Position numbers and translations under genes: made by a program. A stretch of 64,000 bases of DNA from Lineus longissimus (taxonomy: Eukaryota > Nemertea > Pilidiophora > Heteronemertea > Lineidae), in NCBI RefSeq assembly GCF_910592395.1, contig NC_088323.1, forward strand, positions 5,518,001 to 5,582,000, given 5' to 3'. Below, one piece after another: positions 56,701 through 64,000 of this stretch (positions are counted from its first letter, which is position 1; every line of letters starts with the position of its first letter). The notes under the pieces were generated by a model, which was not told the DNA's origin, ran no database searches, and was given only the letters and a program-made list of their open reading frames with translations.

Positions 56701-57654
56701 TGTTTTTTTTCATACGAACTGAGACAGAGAAATTGACTGCTATATGGGCACATGGTGTTGCCTGTTATTGACAAATCTCATTGCCATGGTTACAGTGACT
56801 GCCGACACTGCTCAAGGTCAGATTAGTTCCAGGGCCCAGATGTTGAAAGCAAATTTTGTCACTCACACTGGCGTTAACTTTACATGGCAAGTCTAAGGGG
56901 TTAACTGAAGGGGCTAACACCAAGTTTATTTAACACTAGCATCGACAAACTTTTTTGAGAACAACTGCATCCTGATCTACTCGATCATATGCAAAATGGT
57001 TGCGATTTTTCTGCGAAATGCTTGTGAAATGTTTCACAAGATTTACAATCATCAATTTCAATCAGGTCTTGACAGCCTCCAATCACTACAGTTCATCTGA
57101 CCCCATTATACCAAAACCTTATCACACATCGATCATTTAAATCTGTACTCGGTGATGATGACAAACACTTTCGGTGACAAGTCAGAAGTGTATTTACATT
57201 GCGGGCTAACTTATTTAAATTCGAGTTGACAAATCTGAGTTTTTTTCAAACAGTAATGGGCATTTCGCATGGATCTCTAAGTTACGGTTAAACTTCATCA
57301 GGAAATCCTTTTAACGAAGGATGAATACTAACACTACCATTCCGCCCCCAGATACGCAACCCTGGAGAGAGAGGAAATTTTACACAAACTGCTGAGTCAG
57401 CAACTCTGACACCACCAGTGAACACAATCTGGAACTTGCATACGAAATATTTGACTTACTTCGTAATCTTTGGAGGCCTCGCCGCCAGCGCCCGTGGCCG
57501 CTAACTTGGCGAGCTTCGCCTTGGAGCGGGTGTGTCTCTTGATCAGGTAGATGGCGATTACGGCCAATAGGATGCCAGCGATGCAGCCGCAGAGGACGAA
57601 CGTCAATACGAAGTATTTCGGTGTCGTTCCGTCGACCGGGACTTTGAGCTTCTT
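32774..57654 (-). CDS. PTPRN: IA-2/phogrin-type receptor tyrosine phosphatase, TM plus PTP domain (9 exons; 5' end missing)
   Basis: Exons in transcript order: 57654-57460, 55875-55742, 40764-40710, 38258-38111, 37746-37673, 37508-37311, 36942-36776, 33472-33280, 32845-32774. All are GT-AG and in phase; 411 aa plus TAG. The first exon carries the membrane segment ([20 protein letters not shown]...), then a basic stop-transfer and DYE|DLCRQRM. Next come RVSSVASEG and [11 protein letters not shown], the typical IA-2 juxtamembrane region. The PTP domain has [41 protein letters not shown], the loop [12 protein letters not shown], the signature [13 protein letters not shown] and the C terminus ILKALPQ. 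In vertebrates these proteins sit in dense-core vesicles of neuroendocrine cells. The signature has Asp after CysSer, as in IA-2, but the WPD loop is intact. This may be the single co-orthologue of PTPRN and PTPRN2. Confidence 0.95.
34873..35226 (+). repeat. Decayed ~18-bp minisatellite carrying eleven CACGTG E-boxes
   Basis: CACGTG occurs at 34873, 34910, 34945, 34964, 34983, 34999, 35034, 35107, 35151, 35182 and 35221, mostly within ATTCACGTGCA-type units spaced 16-19 bp apart in the centre. It lies in the intron between the last WPD-loop exon and the signature exon of the phosphatase gene. Confidence 0.9.
35555..35572 (+). promoter_or_regulatory. Three contiguous AGGTCA half-sites
   Basis: AGGTCAAGGTCAAGGTCA, a perfect direct repeat of the nuclear-receptor half-site with no spacer, in the same intron as the CACGTG array and about 330 bp from it. 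Function is not shown. Confidence 0.4.
36961..37056. mobile_element. Short element related to the 29289-29452 MITE
   Basis: The left end ACACTGGAACCTCTTTTTG and the right end (reverse complement GCAGTGGTGCCTCTCTATTA, reading into AAGGACAC) are inverted relatives of each other and of the 29289 element. It sits 19 bp upstream (transcript sense) of the WPD-loop exon, so it lies inside the intron close to that exon's acceptor. Confidence 0.5.
38330..38496. mobile_element. Foldback (full-length palindromic) element
   Basis: The 56-bp arms at 38330-38385 and 38441-38496 match as reverse complements with only a few mismatches (core CGGTCATTGGTTGTATAATC and AAGACCGCTCGGGTAGACC). Inside, GTCCAAAACCC (38395-38405) pairs with GGGTTTTGGAC (38421-38431). 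The whole 167 bp could fold into one hairpin. It lies 72 bp upstream (transcript sense) of the phosphatase exon at 38258-38111. A half-copy lies at about 38867-38925. Confidence 0.85.
38867..38925 (+). mobile_element. Partial relative of the 38330 foldback element
   Basis: TATACCTACCCAGGCGGTCA then TTGGTTACGATACCAAGACC then GCTCCGATC parallels the left arm of the 38330 element but has no matching right arm. Confidence 0.55.
39072..39148 (+). repeat. Four 19-bp tandem units
   Basis: CAGGTCACATGTGAGACCC occurs four times, the third with one change (CACATGAGAG). It lies in the 38258/40710 intron of the phosphatase gene. Confidence 0.95.
39150..40560. other. Intron sequence of the phosphatase gene, nothing recognisable
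   Basis: No supported exon or RNA gene. A short GGTGGGAGGGGATTACTTAG duplication lies at about 40309-40350. Confidence 0.4.
40563..40665. repeat. Tandem duplication containing two near-identical 18-bp palindromes
   Basis: GGATTA-CAG-TACGGACCCGG repeats with a period of about 56 bp. Each copy includes a palindrome: ACCCGGTATATACCGGGT and ACCCGGTACATACCGGGT. A related TACGGACTACGCA lies at about 45114. Confidence 0.85.
40765..42320. other. Start of the large phosphatase intron, nothing recognisable
   Basis: The sequence just upstream of the 40764 acceptor is open for about 90 codons on the - strand. The homologous protein, however, joins the 55742 exon directly to 40764, so this is intronic. 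The rest is AT-rich. Confidence 0.5.
42327..42525 (+). repeat. ~105-bp tandem duplication with ACAGGGTATCCCAAAAAGAT
   Basis: Two copies start at about 42328 and 42434 and share CAGGGTATCCCAAAAAGATG, CCTTGGTA-CATCAGTA and TATGAAGTAAGAGACAACT. The 'CAGGGT-TCCCAAAAA' motif resembles transposon end sequences, but no transposase is present. Confidence 0.8.
42530..43790. other. Intron sequence, nothing recognisable
   Basis: No supported exon, RNA gene or repeat in this part of the 15-kb intron. Confidence 0.35.
43797..44560 (+). repeat. Dispersed pair of ~50-bp direct repeats
   Basis: CGTAACATATG followed by CCATCGCCAGCCTCT, then TGTACCATCCCCACTCCTAC, occurs at about 43797-43847 and again, slightly changed, at about 44507-44555, with ACGTACCATC echoes up to 44572. 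The sequence between (43850-44505) is ordinary intron. Confidence 0.75.
44804..45041 (-). other. Candidate unrecognised exon in the large phosphatase intron
   Basis: On the - strand this segment is open for 78 codons. It is bounded by a plausible acceptor (GGCCCTTGTAG, ends 45042) and a donor (AAG|GTAAAT, GT at 44803-44802). The peptide looks coding-like: [18 protein letters not shown], then [17 protein letters not shown], then [13 protein letters not shown]. An ATG at 44958-44956 has G at -3 and G at +4. Read from that ATG, the segment leaves two bases, the phase needed to splice into the 40764 exon. An alternative acceptor at 45010 would keep frame as a cassette exon after the 55742 exon. 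I recognise no family. It could be an alternative first exon, a cassette exon, part of a nested gene, or chance. Confidence 0.35.
45060..47285. other. Intron sequence, nothing recognisable apart from one dispersed repeat
   Basis: A second copy of the 17408-17475 repeat lies at 45385-45470. A poly-C run lies at about 46269-46283. No supported exon or RNA gene. Confidence 0.4.
47300..47703. mobile_element. Nested terminal-inverted-repeat elements (non-autonomous)
   Basis: An inner element has perfect 15-bp TIRs: GCGCTTACACCACGA at 47527-47541 and its reverse complement at 47689-47703. A related outer pair, GCACTTACACCACC near 47304 and GGTGGTGTAAGTGC near 47659, and repeated 'GGACCACCAA' and 'GCGCTTACACCA' motifs (about 47380) suggest two or more family members inserted into or derived from one another. 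There is no transposase. Confidence 0.7.
47832..47872 (+). repeat. (GGT)n microsatellite
   Basis: About 12 TGG/GGT units followed by a G run. Confidence 0.9.
47880..50870. other. Intron sequence, nothing recognisable
   Basis: AT-rich sequence in the 15-kb intron. A short ORF-with-donor at about 49253-49195 (-) has the wrong phase to join the 40764 exon and is not called. Confidence 0.35.
50885..51125. repeat. Cluster of ACAG-GTGTTT-AAAAAA motifs
   Basis: AGGGTGTTCGAAAAACTCTT (about 50886), ACAGAGTGTTTAAAAAAACT (about 51013) and ACAGGGTGTTTCAAAAAACA (about 51097) lie about 85-125 bp apart and resemble the transposon-end-like motif at 42327. They may be remnants of one element family. Confidence 0.45.
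51130..55170. other. Intron sequence, nothing recognisable
   Basis: No supported exon, RNA gene or clear repeat in this last part of the 15-kb intron. Confidence 0.35.
55180..55430 (+). repeat. Minisatellite, four ~62-bp units
   Basis: Units with AGCAGACGCTGCTAGTTACA, GAGCCAGCCACAAGT and CACAGATACGCATTCTTTCC start near 55187, 55247, 55309 and 55374, about 300 bp downstream (transcript sense) of the 55875-55742 exon. The - strand open frame here is a repeat artefact. Confidence 0.9.
55880..57455. other. Intron between the transmembrane and juxtamembrane exons
   Basis: Ordinary intronic sequence with no supported feature. Confidence 0.5.
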
Positions 57655-57659
57655 CTGAA

Positions 57660-58300
57660 AGATACAAGAAGACAATTGGTCAATTAATGTCTGCATGAAT
57701 TATCATTTATTGGCAGATTTGTTGATTTGTTTGAGAAAGGTTAGGTCCTTTTTATGAAAGCGTACATACTGTTGTTTCACTGATGTAAGACCGTTTCACT
57801 ATAATCACCAAATCTACGCAAAGGCCAACAAAATTTGTGACACCGAATATCAGTATTTTGAGAATATTTAAAGCCTGCAGTTAAAAAGACAGCAAAATTG
57901 TAAGATAGATGCGGCTCATAAACAAAACAAAAATGCACAAAAAAACTCGCGATAATTTCCGAAAATATACGCAGATAAAAAGAAATGTACTAACACCGCA
58001 TTTTGCCCCAAGTGCCCGTTGCTAGGCAACAAAGGATGGCGCGATGCATCTTTAGGAAATAAGTTGGCATGAGCTGACAGAAAAGCGATGAAGTTCACAG
58101 AATTACCTCCCGTCCTGTGGGAAATAGACGAATTTGAATTATTCAAATGAATTTGAATTTGTATGCACAGTGTTTTAAAGATGTATGCTAGATGTAACAC
58201 AGTCTCAAGATAATTCAGATGCATTGCAATATCAAACAGCGAGTTTTTTTGGATTCGTTGCTCAATTTTTCTTATATCATGTGGAGAATTAAATGTACAG
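57660..58300. other. Upstream of the transmembrane exon, nothing recognisable
   Basis: Presumably intron, since the transmembrane exon opens with an acceptor AG at 57656-57655. A - strand open frame after CCCACAG at about 58110 has a stop or a weak donor in each reading and is not called. Confidence 0.4.
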
Positions 58301-58303
58301 TGG

Positions 58304-58372
58304 GACACCGATAACACAACCACTCATGGGACCGAGGTTGAATGGTCGTGTTACCGGGGTGGTCGTGTTCGT
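58304..58372 (+). mobile_element. Possible MITE fragment with ACAGTGGGACACCG end
   Basis: ACAGTGGGACACCGATAACA followed by repeated 'GTCGTGTT' words resembles the ACAGT-GAACCTC elements at 29289 and 36961. A matching right end is not clear. Confidence 0.35.
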
Positions 58373-59589
58373 GAAGTTGAAAATCAGAGGACAAAATGCA
58401 TGATTGGGTTTTCCCGCCAAAATTGTTGAACTTATTCATAAATTCAAAATTCTGAAAAATTTTCAAAGCCAAAAGATTTTTGGGCTGATGTTGATTCTTC
58501 ATTTTGAGCAAAACAAACAAGCGAAAAAAATACTTGGACTCAGAAATTTTTTCATCCTTGGCACTGAATTAGGCAAGGAATATTTGGCATGATAGCATTG
58601 TAAAATTTTGGGTCAGAACTTTTTAAAACTGAATACTAAGTTTATTTCGTCATACTTTATATTCTCATTTATACTCATGACGATCCCGCTAAACAAATAT
58701 CACCCCCCCCCTCACAATTGTGCTTCTCGCTTGGTACACCAACAATACATAAATACTTGTCTATATTTATTCTTGGTGTCATCTGTATTCAAGACAACAA
58801 ACACACCCCAACTCATACGTGGATGTAAACATTCATCATATGCCAACCACGTCTCCACTATTTGGTCCGTTCAAATACCCATCATCGCAAACTAGCACCA
58901 TCCAAATCTCTGCATGTATTTACCAAGTTGTCATGGTAACCGTCACTAACAAATGGTTTACCTTTCTGGATGCCGTTTGGCGTTCATGAGGGGACTAAAG
59001 AATCCCTGGTGTTTAAAGAAACAACATCGACTCTTAAGGGGGGACCATATCTGGAGCTAGGGGTCAAATTGGTTGTCGTCAACTGCGGTATATGTATTGA
59101 TATCGGACAGATTGAGCCCGAAATTTCGAGATTCCAAGCAGAAATCAACGAAACCAGGCTTTATATGAGGCTACTCCCCAAGGATACAGATGACAATGCC
59201 AACATCTGAAGCAAAAGAAAATAAGCGCTTGAGGAAAATCACGCAAAGGTTGAACATTCTAACATAACGTGGAAGCCCCTTGGAAGAGATACAGCTTATC
59301 TCACATCGCTTATATTTGCCTTGAATATTTACACAGATGCAAGTGTTCTTCATACCCAACAAAACAATAAGAATAAACAATACAATGCCAAGTTGACAGA
59401 ATAAATATTAGCAGATCGCAATAGAAGAGAGAGAAAAGTCACAAGGTCCGGAGTTTGTTACTTTGAAAATCAAGAGGATTTTTATGTAGGTCAGGCTTTA
59501 CCTTTAACAGCATCAGAAGAGTCAACATCATTTTTAATTTTGGGTGAATTTCTTTGAACAAAGACAAAGAGTTAAGTCAATAGACCTCA

Positions 59590-61020
59590 AAGTATAAAGA
59601 AGCCTTTATTCTTCGGTACCCTCAACATGGACACATGAGATTCGCGTTCGTCTCCCTGAACACTTTGACTAAGTTGTCACAGGAGACAACGATCGGAAAA
59701 GGTGAGCCTCACTTTGAAGCGCATGGCTCAGGTGGTTGACGCGCAGAACACTGTCACCAACAAAGTACAGGCCATCCTTGAGTTTGAAAAAAAAATCTGA
59801 CGCTGTGCTTTGTGATGGCGCTGGTCTTCCCTAAAGACCAGAGGCAGGAGATTTGGAGGATGACACCAGTGTCTGTAACCAATGATGAGATGCTTTGTAG
59901 GGCCAGTGGTGAAATGGACAGGCATTGTTGTAGCTTTCAGATGGTTGCTGTGAATGCATTGCTGCTGGCATCAATCTTTGTAACAGGCTACAACCAGCAT
60001 CATCGACAATAATATAACAACTGATTCTGAAGATTAATCAAATAACGCAAAATATGCCTCTAGAATGGTTACTTTGTGTCCGATATCAGATATTAGAAGT
60101 TCTACATGGAGCTGAGGTAGTGAACTTTCCATTTCTGCTGTCAAATTAGGACATTTTTATGAAGGGAAAACACAAAAGTTCTCCAAAGGTCTCGTCCCAC
60201 GAGTCACGGGCAGCTTGGAAGATCACACAAACCACCACACACAAAGAGGCACCTTTTCGAAAGGAAGCGCAAATTACGTATCACGGATACATAATGATAC
60301 AACATTACAAGGCGACACACAATACTATTGATTTCGTAATGCAATTAGTAACACTGAAGTATGTCATTATCCGACTGACACATCTTTACCAATTTGATAT
60401 CCCAAAGAGTCGTAACTGTTCTGGTGTGATTTGACATCACTCCCAGCGCACAATATTACACAACATCACATTATGTAATCGAGTCTGTAAGGGCAGTGTT
60501 AATGGTTTTCAACCCCTTAGATACATGCCACTCTTCAAGAGCCGACCCTAGTGTTTTGCTCATAACTCGCTTCATATCGGTCATATTGACTCGAGACCAA
60601 GTGCATTGCAACTTGAGCAACCTTTTAAACCATTTGGCTACCAGCCGACTCTGGAATGACACAGTACATCCAGACCTGTATCAGAAGCAAGGTCCTCAGC
60701 AGCACTATCCATCCCAACGCCTGGAATTTGCCTGGTTTGACCATGGAAATCACCACGGATCCCATTTTCAATGCATCATCCAAGAAAAGCACCATCGACA
60801 TCTGGAATTCGCCTGAGCACGTACTGAACAGCCAGTGGAGAGGTGACAGCAAGCAAAAGGAAGCTTGTCATCCTGCTCAAAATCAGCCCATATGACGTGC
60901 CCTAAATTTGTAGGGCCAAAGAGAAATCGATATTCGACCACGCCTGTCTCAGACCTGGTAAAAAAGACGGTCCTTTTCAAGGATTCTCCAGTAACAAAAG
61001 GGTTAGCGCATAATCTGCGA
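59590..61020 (-). pseudogene. Possible degenerate element or retro-copy with AATAAAGGC end
   Basis: Read on the - strand, 61020-60480 has several overlapping open frames broken by stops, one per ~200 bp, and 59900-59590 runs to GAATAAAGGCTTC (polyadenylation-like, about 59612-59600). The pattern suggests a decayed retroelement or retro-copied gene. I recognise no protein family and it may be plain intron. Confidence 0.2.
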
Positions 61021-61259
61021 GTTTGTTAAAGAGATGAGAAAACACATATCATGTGTTTTTTTAACATCGTCAACAAACTCAAATAGAATTTTGAGCAGCA
61101 CTCAAATGACACTATTTCTCAGAACTGGAGTTGGATGAATCACTTTGAGTGCTCTCATAAACAAACTGAAGAAGAGTTCTTGATTAATCACCCAATATAT
61201 AATTAGAAAAGGATTCGTTAGCGAGACTCTTCAAAAAGCTCAAATTAGCCCCTGGAGTC

Positions 61260-61815
61260 TTTTTCGATGTTGTGTGTTAACCCCTTACTGTAAACTGTGA
61301 AGTATTCACTTTTTTTGATGTTGTGTGTTAACCCCTTACTGTAAACTGTGAAGTATTCTCTTTTTCGATGTTGTGTGTTAACCCCTTACTGTAAACTGTG
61401 AAGTATTATCTTTTTTATGTTGAGTGTTAACCCATTACTGTAAACTGTGAAATATTCTCTTTTTCAATGTTGTGTGTGTTAACTCATTACTGTAAACTGC
61501 AAAGTATTCTCTTTTTCTGATGTTGAGCATTAACCCATTACTGTAAACTGCGAAGTATTCACTTTTTCGATGTTGTGTGTTAACCCATTACTGTAAACTG
61601 CAAAGTATTCTTTTTTTTTGATGTTGTGTATGTTAACTCATTACTGTAAACTGCAAAGTATTCTCTTTTTCGATGTGTGTTAACCCATGTTACTGTAAAC
61701 TGTGAAGTATTCTCTTTTTTTGATGTTGTGTGTTTAGCCATTACTGTAACCTGCAAAGTATTCTCTTTTTCGATGTTGTGTGTTAACCCATATTGCTGTA
61801 AACTGTGAAATATTC
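61260..61815 (+). repeat. Minisatellite, eleven ~50-bp units
   Basis: Eleven units of CGATGTTGTGTGTTAACCCC, TTACTGTAAACTGTGAAGTA, TTCTCTTTTT with small indels. Non-coding. Confidence 0.95.
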
Positions 61816-61819
61816 TCTA

Positions 61820-63480
61820 AGCTAAAATTTAGCAAATTTTATCAGTTTTAACTGCCGTTAGGTTAAATATTGCAACTGCCACCAAAAGTTTAGCACTCAG
61901 CCCCAAGACATTGATTACTCTAATTTTCATATCAATCTTGCAGCCTGTTACGGAAATTTGACAAGAAAATTACCCCTGTCAATTATACGGAGTGTTTGGC
62001 CTCTGGTCCGTCTTAAGGTCACTGGGACCAAATTGGGGCAATCTTCCCGAGACGTTTCTGAGAAAATGGCTTTAATAAGCCCGATTGCTAGCAGGAAGGG
62101 TCTTGAGGGGGCGGTTGTTATGTGCAACAAAAAATTTCTCATCTGCGAATTGATCGCAATTCTTGTAGCAAGCACCTGCAAACAAGCAATTTTTGTTGCA
62201 TGCAATTATCAAAATACTGAAAACCCCTTTATTTTTGCGAGAGAATGGCAAATCAAGACTTTTGTTGATGTTGCTTTTTAAATTTTTTTCTTAAAGTTTG
62301 TACCCTTTTATCTCAGAGGCAACTTTATTTATATCTTACTTAAATATTCCACAATTGACTACAGAAGGCTTCAATTCATCCCGTTCATGCATGCTAAACA
62401 TGAATTTAGAAAGAGGCATACTCGCATGTTGTTGGGTGACTTGACGCTACCACCAACAAAGCCCCCTTTGAACCCACAACCAACCTGTTTCAAGTTAAGC
62501 TCCTAAAGCACTTCATCACCACTGAACCAACTGACACTTCCCGTCATAAATCAAACAATCCACGATAAAACGCAGACTCGTTAAAAAAGCGACAACTGAC
62601 CGGTACGCAAAATATCTAATACCGTAAACAGAACCGTATTCAAGAATTGCTATCAAATAAAATGGAAACTTATCGCCATGGTTCATCCCGAGGGAAATAG
62701 ACTGGCAAGCGGTGAATACATTCCTAATAAAGAATGACAGTTCGTTAGCGGAAAATACACGAGCACAGGCAATAAATAAAAATTTATGGTTAGCGCACTG
62801 CCCGGCAAGTTCTTCATGGTTTTTTTGTACTGTGTGTTACTGGCGTTGATTTTGCGCGCATGAAATTACTGCCTTTTGAGCAGAGAAAGAAATATGTGTA
62901 CATTCCAAGAAATTAATTTAGAGGGAGACTGGCCTTTTACCCTGGTGGGCAACCAGTCTATGAGAGAAAAACTCTGAAATCAAACCAGGTTGTCTGGGCT
63001 CGTCGGGGAAAGGGCAACTCGACTTGGAATAGAACGGGAGCAAAGTCAAAGCGCACTGGCTATAAAGGCGCCAAATTGGGTGGGCACGCAAAACCTTCAA
63101 AATGGCCAGCCGTAGACAGAAATAATTGAAAAAAGAAATGAGCATTGAGGTCCAAAGATGGTATAGCTCAGGGAATGTTCTGAAGCTGGTAAAAGCAACA
63201 CAAAAATGGAAAAGAATTTGATTAAAAACACCGAGATATGCATGCAGATAAAGATTAATGAGAAGTCCCAAAAAATCAAAAAACAGGGAAAAAATGGATT
63301 AAGTGAAAAAGAACATTTAAAAGAGAAAAAACAAACCATCAAAACAAACCATAAACCCCACTAATCATCAATTTTGAATAATTTGCTTAAGTTAAACAAA
63401 TTTTCATCGCTAAAAACCTAAATATAAACTTTTTTGAAATCATATATAGTGGGGTTTACGTTGAACACCTAAACCACGAC
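61820..63480. other. Upstream of the phosphatase TM exon, nothing recognisable
   Basis: AT-rich sequence with no supported gene or repeat. Confidence 0.4.
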
Positions 63481-63484
63481 TTAC

Positions 63485-63529
63485 AGTGACAACATCTTGA
63501 CCCCTTCTTTCAACGGTAATGCCAAAGTT
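63485..63529 (-). CDS. Candidate 45-nt ectodomain exon of the IA-2-like gene
   Basis: On the - strand, a good acceptor (TTCATTTTCAG) and donor (GTAAGTC) flank 45 nt that read TLALPLKEGVKMLS in one frame. Vertebrate IA-2 has a PLSLAAGVKLLEIL-like stretch at the start of its mature ectodomain (recalled from memory), which is the only reason to propose the link. Two other frames are also open, and neighbouring ectodomain exons were not found, so this may be chance. Confidence 0.25.
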
Positions 63530-63534
63530 CTGAA

Positions 63535-64000
63535 AATGAAATAGCACATTCTTGGTCAAAACATTGCAAGCAAGAACTGCATTTTTGGCCGGAAATATGT
63601 CCAGTTCAGAGCAAGTACTTTTGTGCCTGCAGTCTTTCTGCGGTCCACTGAAAGGTTATAGGATATATCGGGCTTAAAGTGTGAAATCAGATGATAACCT
63701 CTACTATAGTTGATACCACACAATAAACTCACAACTTATAACTTTAACTTGAATAGCATATCCTCCAATAAGCTTGGAGTCAAATTCGCCAGGCATACGA
63801 GAGTGAAATCAACCACTATCTATCACCGCCCCGGGCATGGAAAGACTTCGCACCGACGCATGCAGACACACTGTGCTCATTACTTCAAAAGGCATCAATC
63901 CACGCTAAGCTATCGGTGGTGTACAGGTTCACCATTGTTGGCGTACAACACCGCCATTGTCCCGGAGTGACTCCGTTGTCGACAGCTCACGGTACGCCAT
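63535..64000. other. Window end, nothing recognisable
   Basis: No exon with both splice sites or a family motif was found. Confidence 0.35.

Noticed and set aside
57916-58323. 135-codon - strand frame after a CCCACAG acceptor
   Set aside because: No usable donor in a consistent frame and no likeness to the IA-2 ectodomain.
59728-60012. Opposed frames on both strands around 59.8 kb
   Set aside because: Neither has splice support or a known motif; stops and shifts fit decayed sequence.
60768-60980. - strand frame with VEYRFLFGPTNLG and a possible acceptor, suggestive of an Ig-like fold
   Set aside because: No donor in frame, no paired cysteine pattern that I can confirm, and stops soon after; noted only as part of the degenerate stretch.
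61260-61815. CRISPR-like array
   Set aside because: Units are contiguous with no unique spacers, in eukaryotic DNA; it is a minisatellite.

Overview
The window is eukaryotic nuclear DNA, almost certainly from a marine bilaterian invertebrate. Genes are split by GT-AG introns of 0.1 to 15 kb. Codon use looks animal-like, intergenic DNA is AT-rich, and there are many tRNA-derived SINEs, short terminal-inverted-repeat elements and minisatellites. A repeat carrying GGTGAGC ends resembles, from memory, elements common in mollusc and other spiralian genomes, so a spiralian is my best guess. The species cannot be read from the sequence. There are no operons, CRISPR arrays or confident tRNA/rRNA genes.

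Layout. (1) 95-908, + strand: the last three exons of a MINDY3-type deubiquitinase gene, then its 3' UTR. (2) 3490-7243, - strand: a complete nine-exon WDR12 gene for ribosome biogenesis (430 aa), every junction in phase. (3) 7244-8050: an 807-bp head-to-head interval that must hold both promoters. (4) 8051-16455, + strand: a complete fourteen-exon CCDC177-like coiled-coil gene (673 aa). (5) 16456-32773: a 16-kb convergent intergenic region made largely of repeats. These include an inverted minisatellite, an inverted SINE pair, several tandem arrays, a 1-kb duplication and an AP-1-like motif array. (6) 32774-57654, - strand: the 3' part of a receptor-type tyrosine phosphatase of the IA-2/phogrin (PTPRN/PTPRN2) class. 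It covers the transmembrane segment, juxtamembrane region and full PTP domain in nine exons (411 aa), with one intron of about 15 kb. (7) 57655-64000: upstream sequence of that gene. Ectodomain exons were not confidently found here; one 45-nt candidate lies at 63485-63529.

The genes are not functionally linked in an obvious way: ubiquitin editing, 60S ribosome assembly, an uncharacterised coiled-coil protein, and a dense-core-vesicle membrane protein. The points I would check first are the unusual catalytic-residue combination in the IA-2-like phosphatase, an open, splice-flanked segment in its large intron that could be an unrecognised exon, and clustered transcription-factor-like motifs (CACGTG, TGAGTCA, AGGTCA) that have grown inside minisatellites or repeats. 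I did not find a wholly new multi-gene system.
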